Positions 59,799 through 64,000 of a stretch of 64,000 bases of DNA are shown here, piece after piece (position 1 is the first letter of the stretch; every line of letters starts with the position of its first letter). The notes under the pieces were generated by a model. The model was not told the origin of the DNA and ran no database searches. It saw only the letters and a list, made by a program, of their open reading frames with translations. Source of the stretch: Streptomyces venezuelae (GTDB lineage: Bacteria > Actinomycetota > Actinomycetes > Streptomycetales > Streptomycetaceae). Location: NCBI RefSeq assembly GCF_008642355.1, contig NZ_CP029193.1, positions 806,001 through 870,000 of the forward strand, in the 5' to 3' direction. A program made the translations under genes and the position numbers.

Positions 59799-60589
59799 GC
59801 GCCCACCTTGGCGTCGTCCCGTTCCCACACGGCCCACGGGCGGTCGCCGCGGGCGTAGGCGTCGTCGAGCGCGGCCCGTTCCTTGACGGTGTCGGTCGGC
59901 TTCCAGAAGCCGCGGTGCTGGTGCGCCACGAGGCGGCCGCTCTTGGCGAGCTGGGCGCAGCCGTCGGCGACGAGGTCGCCGTTCTCCGGTATGTGGTCGA
60001 AGACCTCCTGGCGGAGCACGAAGTAGCCGCCGTTCTCCCACATGGGCAGCTCGCTGACCGGCGTGATGCCGCCCACCAGGCCGTCGTCGCCGAGCTCCAC
60101 GCAGTGGAAGGAGGACTGCGGCGGCACGACCATCATCGACGCGCCGGCGTCGCGCCGGGAGAACTTGTCGATCATCTCCGGGAGCGGGGCGTCGGTGAGG
60201 ACGTCGGCGTAGTTGGCGAGGAACATCTCGTCGCCGCCGAGGTGGTGGCGGACCCGGCGGAGACGTTCACCGATCGGCGACTCGATGCCGGTCTGGGCGA
60301 ACGTGATCGTCCAGTCGGCTATGTCGGTGGAGAGCAGTTCGGTCTGCCCGCCGCGCAGCACGAAGTCGTTGGACGTCGTCTCCTCATAGGTGAGGAAGAA
60401 GTTCTTGATGTGGTGGGCGCCGTAGCCGAGGCAGAGGATGAACTCCTTGTGCCCGAAGTGCGCGTAGTAGCGCATGACGTGCCAGATCAGCGGGCGCGGG
60501 CCGACCATCGCCATGGGCTTGGGCACGTCGTCCGCGGCACCGCTGCGCATCCGCATGCCGTAGCCGCCGCAGAAGAGAACGACCTTCAT
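59795..60589 (-). CDS. Glucose-1-phosphate cytidylyltransferase-like nucleotidyltransferase
   Basis: A 264-residue RfbF-like protein: CGGYGMRMRSGAADDVPKPMAMVGPRPLIWHVMRYYAHFG shows the nucleotide loop (GG-x-G-x-R) with PKPM. The CDP type is favoured by YGAHHIKNFF, NGGYFVLRQEVFDHI and FWKPTDTVKERAALDDAY, close to known glucose-1-phosphate cytidylyltransferases. It makes CDP-glucose from CTP, the entry to CDP-deoxysugars. ATG 60589 overlaps the C-methyltransferase stop by four bases. Confidence 0.88.
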   Translation of the reverse strand: MKVVLFCGGYGMRMRSGAADDVPKPMAMVGPRPLIWHVMRYYAHFGHKEFILCLGYGAHHIKNFFLTYEETTSNDFVLRGGQTELLSTDIADWTITFAQTGIESPIGERLRRVRHHLGGDEMFLANYADVLTDAPLPEMIDKFSRRDAGASMMVVPPQSSFHCVELGDDGLVGGITPVSELPMWENGGYFVLRQEVFDHIPENGDLVADGCAQLAKSGRLVAHQHRGFWKPTDTVKERAALDDAYARGDRPWAVWERDDAKVGA

Positions 60590-61839
60590 GCTGTGACCTC
60601 CTTCGAGGACGCGGCCTCGACGATGCTCAGTTCGGGGATGGGGAAGACGAGGCGGCCGCCCCACTCGTGCACGTACGCGAGCTGCTCGGTCAGTTCGGCC
60701 CGCAGGTTCCACGGCAGGACGAGGACGTAGTCCGGCTTGTCGGCGGCGATCTGTTCGGGCGCCAGGATCGGGATACGGGTGCCCGGGGTGAACCTGCCGT
60801 GCTTGTAGGGGTTGCGGTCGACCGTGTAGGCGAGCAGGTCAGGGCGGATCCCGCAGTGGTTGAGCAGGGTGTTGCCCTTGCCGGGGGCGCCGTAGCCGAC
60901 GACGGTCTCGCCGCGCTCGGCCGCCTCGACGAGGAACTTGAGGAGGTCGCGGCGGACCTTCGCCACGCGGGCGGAGAACTCGGTGTACCCGGACAGCTCC
61001 TGGAGCCCCGCGGCCTTCTCGCGGGCCAGTACGTCGGCCACCCGCGCGCTGGGCTCCCCGGCCACCTCGGCGGGGCGGGCCCACAGCCGGATGGAGCCGC
61101 CGTGCGTGGGCAGCAGCTCCACGTCGACGAGGGCGAGGCCGCCGCTGGCGAGGGCGCGGATCGCGGACGCGACCGTGTAGTACTGGAAGTGCTCGTGGTA
61201 GATCGTGTCGTACTGGTTCTCCTCGATGAGGGTCAGCAGGTGCTGCACCTCGATGGAGACCCAGCCGTCGTCGGCGACCAGGGCGCGCAGTCCCTGGGTG
61301 AAGCCGACGACGTCGGGGATGTGCGCGTACACGTTGTTGGCGACGACGAGGTTCGCCGGGCCGTGTTCGGCGCGGACGGCCGCGCCGGTGTCCGGGGAGA
61401 GGAACGCGGTGAGCGTGGGGACGCCCGCCTCGCGTGCCGCGGCGCCGACGTTCACCGACGGCTCGACGCCGAGGCAGCGGATCCCGCGCTTCACGACGTG
61501 CTTCAGGAGGTACCCGTCGTTGCTGGCGACCTCGACGACGAACGCGTCCTCGCCGAGCCCCGCCCTTTCCACCGCGTCGGCGACGAACGTGCGGGCGTGC
61601 TCCACCCAGGAGGTCGAGAAGGAGGAGAAGTAGGCGTACTCCGTGAACGTCTCCTCCGGCTTGATCAGCGGTGGGATCTGCGCGAGCCAGCACTCCGTGC
61701 AGACCCGCAGGTGCAGTGGGTACGCGGGCTCGGCCAGGTCCAGTTGGTCCGCGGCGAGGAAGCTCTCGCACGGCGGTGTCGCCCCCAGGTCGACGACGCT
61801 CGATAGCGTCGCCGAGCCGCAGAGTCGGCAGGCTGTCAT
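60586..61839 (-). CDS. Sugar C-methyltransferase, TylCIII/NovU type
   Basis: A 417-residue SAM-dependent C-methyltransferase in three parts: N-terminal zinc domain with CRLCG and VCTECW, a central SAM domain VVEVASNDGYLLKHV, and a C-terminal Methyltransf_14 part with YHEHFQYYT and GYGAPGKGNTLLN. Members add a methyl to C3 of a keto-deoxysugar nucleotide, giving a branched sugar. ATG 61839 has GGGGGG upstream and overlaps the GT4 stop by four bases. Confidence 0.92.
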   Translation of the reverse strand: MTACRLCGSATLSSVVDLGATPPCESFLAADQLDLAEPAYPLHLRVCTECWLAQIPPLIKPEETFTEYAYFSSFSTSWVEHARTFVADAVERAGLGEDAFVVEVASNDGYLLKHVVKRGIRCLGVEPSVNVGAAAREAGVPTLTAFLSPDTGAAVRAEHGPANLVVANNVYAHIPDVVGFTQGLRALVADDGWVSIEVQHLLTLIEENQYDTIYHEHFQYYTVASAIRALASGGLALVDVELLPTHGGSIRLWARPAEVAGEPSARVADVLAREKAAGLQELSGYTEFSARVAKVRRDLLKFLVEAAERGETVVGYGAPGKGNTLLNHCGIRPDLLAYTVDRNPYKHGRFTPGTRIPILAPEQIAADKPDYVLVLPWNLRAELTEQLAYVHEWGGRLVFPIPELSIVEAASSKEVTA

Positions 61840-63149
61840 CGGGTCCCCCCATATCTGCTCGCGCGTGTCCCCCACCGCGAGCCAGTGCTTGCTCTTCCTG
61901 TCGGCGACGGGCTTTCCCCGTCGCCGGACCGTCCCGCGATCGCGGAGCGGTACCCCTCCTCCAGGCGCTCCAGGCCCACGGCCGGGCTGAACCCCTGTTC
62001 GTAGCGGCGTCTGGCCGCCCGTCCCATGTCCCGGTTGGCGGCCGGGTCGGTGGCGACGCGGCGCAGGCACGAGGCGAGCGACGTGGCGTCGCCCGGCCGG
62101 TGCAGCAGCCCGGTCACGCCGTCGTCGATGAGTTCGACGAAGGCGCCGTGGGCGGCGGCGACGGCCGGCACCCCGGCCCCCATGCCCTCCGCGACGACCA
62201 GGCCGAACGTCTCCATGGCCATCGAGGGGGCCACCACGGCGACCGACTTCGCGACGCCCTCGCGGCACCGCTGCGGGTCCCACAGGCCGACGTACCGCAC
62301 GTCGTCCCGGCCCTTCGCCCAGGCGGTCACCTCCCGCTGCAGCGGCCCCGCCCCCGCGAGCACCAGCGGCACGCCGATCCCGCCGCCCGCCGCGACCTCG
62401 TCCCACGCGGCCATGAGCAGCCGTATGCCCTTGGCCTCCGCGAGGCGTCCGAGGTAGAGCACGTGCTCGCCGTCGCCCGTCCTGCGGGCGTCCGGGTCGG
62501 GCACGAAGTTGTGCTTGACGGTGAGCCGTTCGGCGGGCATGCCGGACCTGACCAGGGTGTCGCGCTGCGCCGCGGAGATGCAGAAGAACCGCTCCACGCC
62601 GGACCACCACCGCCGCCGGTTGACCGCGAGACTGACGGCGAGCGGCACCGTCGCGAGGCGGGAGTCGCGGTAGCAGCCGTGCCGTACGGCGGGCAGCGAC
62701 ATCGACGAGCCGACGCATTCGGTGCACGCCCGGCCGTCCCGGTGCAGGGTGCCGGGCGGGCAGACCTGCGTGTAGTTGTGCAGCGTGGCGACGGCGGGCA
62801 CACCGGCGTCGGCGCAGGCGGCGAGGACCGCGGGCGACAGGAGCGGGAAGACGTTGTGGACGTGCACGACGTCGGGCCGCTCGGCGCGGAGCCGGGCGGC
62901 GAGCTCGGTGCGGACGGCCGGGTTCCACGGCACGAGCAGCGGCACGGTGGCCTTGCTCAGGAGGGAGCGTGCGGCGATGTCGTCGCTGCGCCGCTCGAAG
63001 ACGTCGACGTGGTGTCCTGCCGCGCGCAGCAGCGCCACCTCCTCGTCGACGACTCTGTTCTCGCCGCTCGGCTGGGCCGATGAGTAGCGGTTGTGCACGA
63101 CGAGAACGCGCAAGGCGCGCGCTTCGTGCGGATCGTTTCCTGCGTGCAT
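61836..63149 (-). CDS. Family 4 glycosyltransferase
   Basis: A 437-residue GT-B enzyme: N-terminal VLVVHNRYSSAQPSGENRVV acceptor domain, VVHVHNVFPLLSPAVL, then VLYLGRLAEAKGIRLLMAAW and the nucleotide-sugar site MAMETFGLVVAEGMGAGVPAVAA (E-x7-E). ATG 63149 is chosen; AGGAGG lies about 11 bases upstream. The last about 25 residues are low complexity. The next gene upstream ends eight bases before it. Confidence 0.92.
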   Translation of the reverse strand: MHAGNDPHEARALRVLVVHNRYSSAQPSGENRVVDEEVALLRAAGHHVDVFERRSDDIAARSLLSKATVPLLVPWNPAVRTELAARLRAERPDVVHVHNVFPLLSPAVLAACADAGVPAVATLHNYTQVCPPGTLHRDGRACTECVGSSMSLPAVRHGCYRDSRLATVPLAVSLAVNRRRWWSGVERFFCISAAQRDTLVRSGMPAERLTVKHNFVPDPDARRTGDGEHVLYLGRLAEAKGIRLLMAAWDEVAAGGGIGVPLVLAGAGPLQREVTAWAKGRDDVRYVGLWDPQRCREGVAKSVAVVAPSMAMETFGLVVAEGMGAGVPAVAAAHGAFVELIDDGVTGLLHRPGDATSLASCLRRVATDPAANRDMGRAARRRYEQGFSPAVGLERLEEGYRSAIAGRSGDGESPSPTGRASTGSRWGTRASRYGGTR

Positions 63150-63157
63150 GCTTGAGG

Positions 63158-64000
63158 TCACCTCCTGGCCCATCGCGGGACGTGTCGTCGGGGAACTGCG
63201 GGCGTCGAGAGGGGCGGAGGCGTGGCGGGCGTCGCGAGGAGAGCCGCGGCCAGGCCCAGGTGGAGCAGGTAGGGCGAGGCGTCGCCGAGTCCGGCCTCGG
63301 TGTACGAGGAGATCCCGACGTAGCTGATGAGGAAGATCGCGCAGGCCCGCGACAGGGACGGTGGCCGCAGGAGTGCGACGCCGCCGAGGACGAGGAGCAT
63401 CGACGCCACGATGGTGACGCCGGTCAGCCCCTGTTCGTTGTAGACGGCCAGCCAGCTGTTGTCGATCGGCAGCCCGTTGAACGACTTGTCGCCGAGGCCC
63501 GTGCCGAACACCTTCTCCCCGCTCGTCCGGGGCGCCGAGAGGAGCGCGTCCCAGACCTTGGCGCGCCCGGTGAGGTTGGAGAAGTTCTCCTGGCTCTGGC
63601 CGCGCAGGAACCAGGCCTGGATCGCGGAGTAGAAGACGACCGCGCCGACCGTGACGCACACCACCGTCCAGGCGAAGAAGCGGCGGGCGGCGGCGCTGGT
63701 CATGACGAGCGAGCAGATCGCGAGCGTCAGCCCGACGAGCATGCCGACGGTGGCCGTGCGGGTGTGGGTCAGGGCGAGCAGGACGAGCGAGGGCACGATG
63801 ACGAACGCCCCACTGCCCCTGGTGGTCCTGCGGCCGATGAGGAGCAGCACGGTGAGCCCGATGATCACGGCGGCGTACTGGCCTATCTGCGGCGGGGTGA
63901 GCGGCCACAGGGCGCCGACGAGGCGGCCGCCGTAGTACTCGGGCATGGCCGTGCCCGGCGCGATGGCGAGGCCGACGGCGACCGTGCAGAGCGCCGCGAA
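63158..64000 (-). CDS. O-antigen ligase/polymerase-like membrane protein (5' end outside window)
   Basis: 281 codons are visible, with at least five hydrophobic segments (AVIIGLTVLLLIG; FVIVPSLVLLALTHTRTATVG; FFAWTVVCVTVGAVVF; GVTIVASMLLVLGGVALL; AAALLATPAT). A soluble loop contains NFSNLTGRAKVWDALLSAPRTS, the W(A)-type motif of the Wzy/WaaL fold, and VFGTGLGDKSFNG with NSWLAVYNEQGLTG. It joins repeat units or ligates a chain. The frame is open to the right edge, so the start is beyond 64000. Confidence 0.82.
   Translation of the reverse strand, partial: FAALCTVAVGLAIAPGTAMPEYYGGRLVGALWPLTPPQIGQYAAVIIGLTVLLLIGRRTTRGSGAFVIVPSLVLLALTHTRTATVGMLVGLTLAICSLVMTSAAARRFFAWTVVCVTVGAVVFYSAIQAWFLRGQSQENFSNLTGRAKVWDALLSAPRTSGEKVFGTGLGDKSFNGLPIDNSWLAVYNEQGLTGVTIVASMLLVLGGVALLRPPSLSRACAIFLISYVGISSYTEAGLGDASPYLLHLGLAAALLATPATPPPLSTPAVPRRHVPRWARR

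Overview
This is a 64 kb piece of a very GC-rich actinobacterial chromosome, almost certainly Streptomyces. Third codon positions are nearly all G or C, GTG and TTG starts are common, several -10 boxes of TAGnnT type lie about 7 bases before a start codon, and many gene families are Streptomyces-typical (SpoIIE-type PAS/GAF phosphatase, FUSC transporter, DUF5134, DUF6214, DUF3040, LuxR plus ChW-domain pair). I see no rRNA, tRNA, insertion sequence, phage gene, CRISPR array or origin. About 62 protein genes are supported, two of them cut by the window edges.

Region 1 (1-18.3 kb) is ordinary chromosomal content: a MarR-acetyltransferase regulator with a long palindrome over its start, an ATP-type dihydroxyacetone kinase (DhaK-DhaL fusion), an MmyB-like regulator, an epoxide hydrolase and a short-chain dehydrogenase, a PAP2 phosphatase fused to a diacylglycerol-kinase-like domain, a PadR regulator, a glycerophosphodiesterase, a type II NADH dehydrogenase with a Rex/CRP-like palindrome upstream, a FUSC transporter coupled to its MarR regulator, a membrane metallopeptidase, a PAP2 phosphatase and two HAD hydrolases.

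Region 2 (18.3-31.2 kb) is rich in regulators and secreted proteins: TetR, an LVIVD-repeat secreted protein divergent from a DUF305 lipoprotein, an FprA-type ferredoxin reductase, an 18-copy degenerate 17-bp tandem repeat, an FG-GAP secreted protein, a LuxR regulator convergent with a membrane protein carrying ChW-like repeats, an ArsR regulator divergent from an Old Yellow Enzyme with two matching operators, and a secreted PheC-like cyclohexadienyl dehydratase.

Region 3 (31.2-41 kb) is a peptide uptake and use module. A ROK regulator is coupled to an M81 (MlrC-like) peptidase and faces a complete oligopeptide ABC transporter whose last gene overlaps a homocysteine S-methyltransferase. A clear promoter and nested inverted repeats lie between the two arms.

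Region 4 (41-51.5 kb) holds an Asp-box propeller protein, uracil-DNA glycosylase overlapping an N-acetylglucosamine-kinase-like gene, a CbiX-like protein, a lactonase with a DasR-like operator core in its promoter, a LysE exporter, DUF2243-CtaG-SpoIIE phosphatase genes in a row, and a third PAP2 protein.

Region 5 (51.5-64 kb, all minus strand, mostly 4-base ATGA/GTGA overlaps) is a cell-surface polysaccharide operon running off the right edge: an O-antigen ligase-like membrane protein, GT4, sugar C-methyltransferase, glucose-1-phosphate cytidylyltransferase, PIG-L deacetylase, NAD-dependent sugar epimerase/reductase, DUF4910 peptidase-like protein, flippase, GT2, polysaccharide pyruvyl transferase, RmlC-like protein and class III aminotransferase. 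Together they suggest a glycan with a CDP-activated, C-methyl-branched and possibly amino deoxysugar and a pyruvyl ketal. No 4,6-dehydratase is in view.
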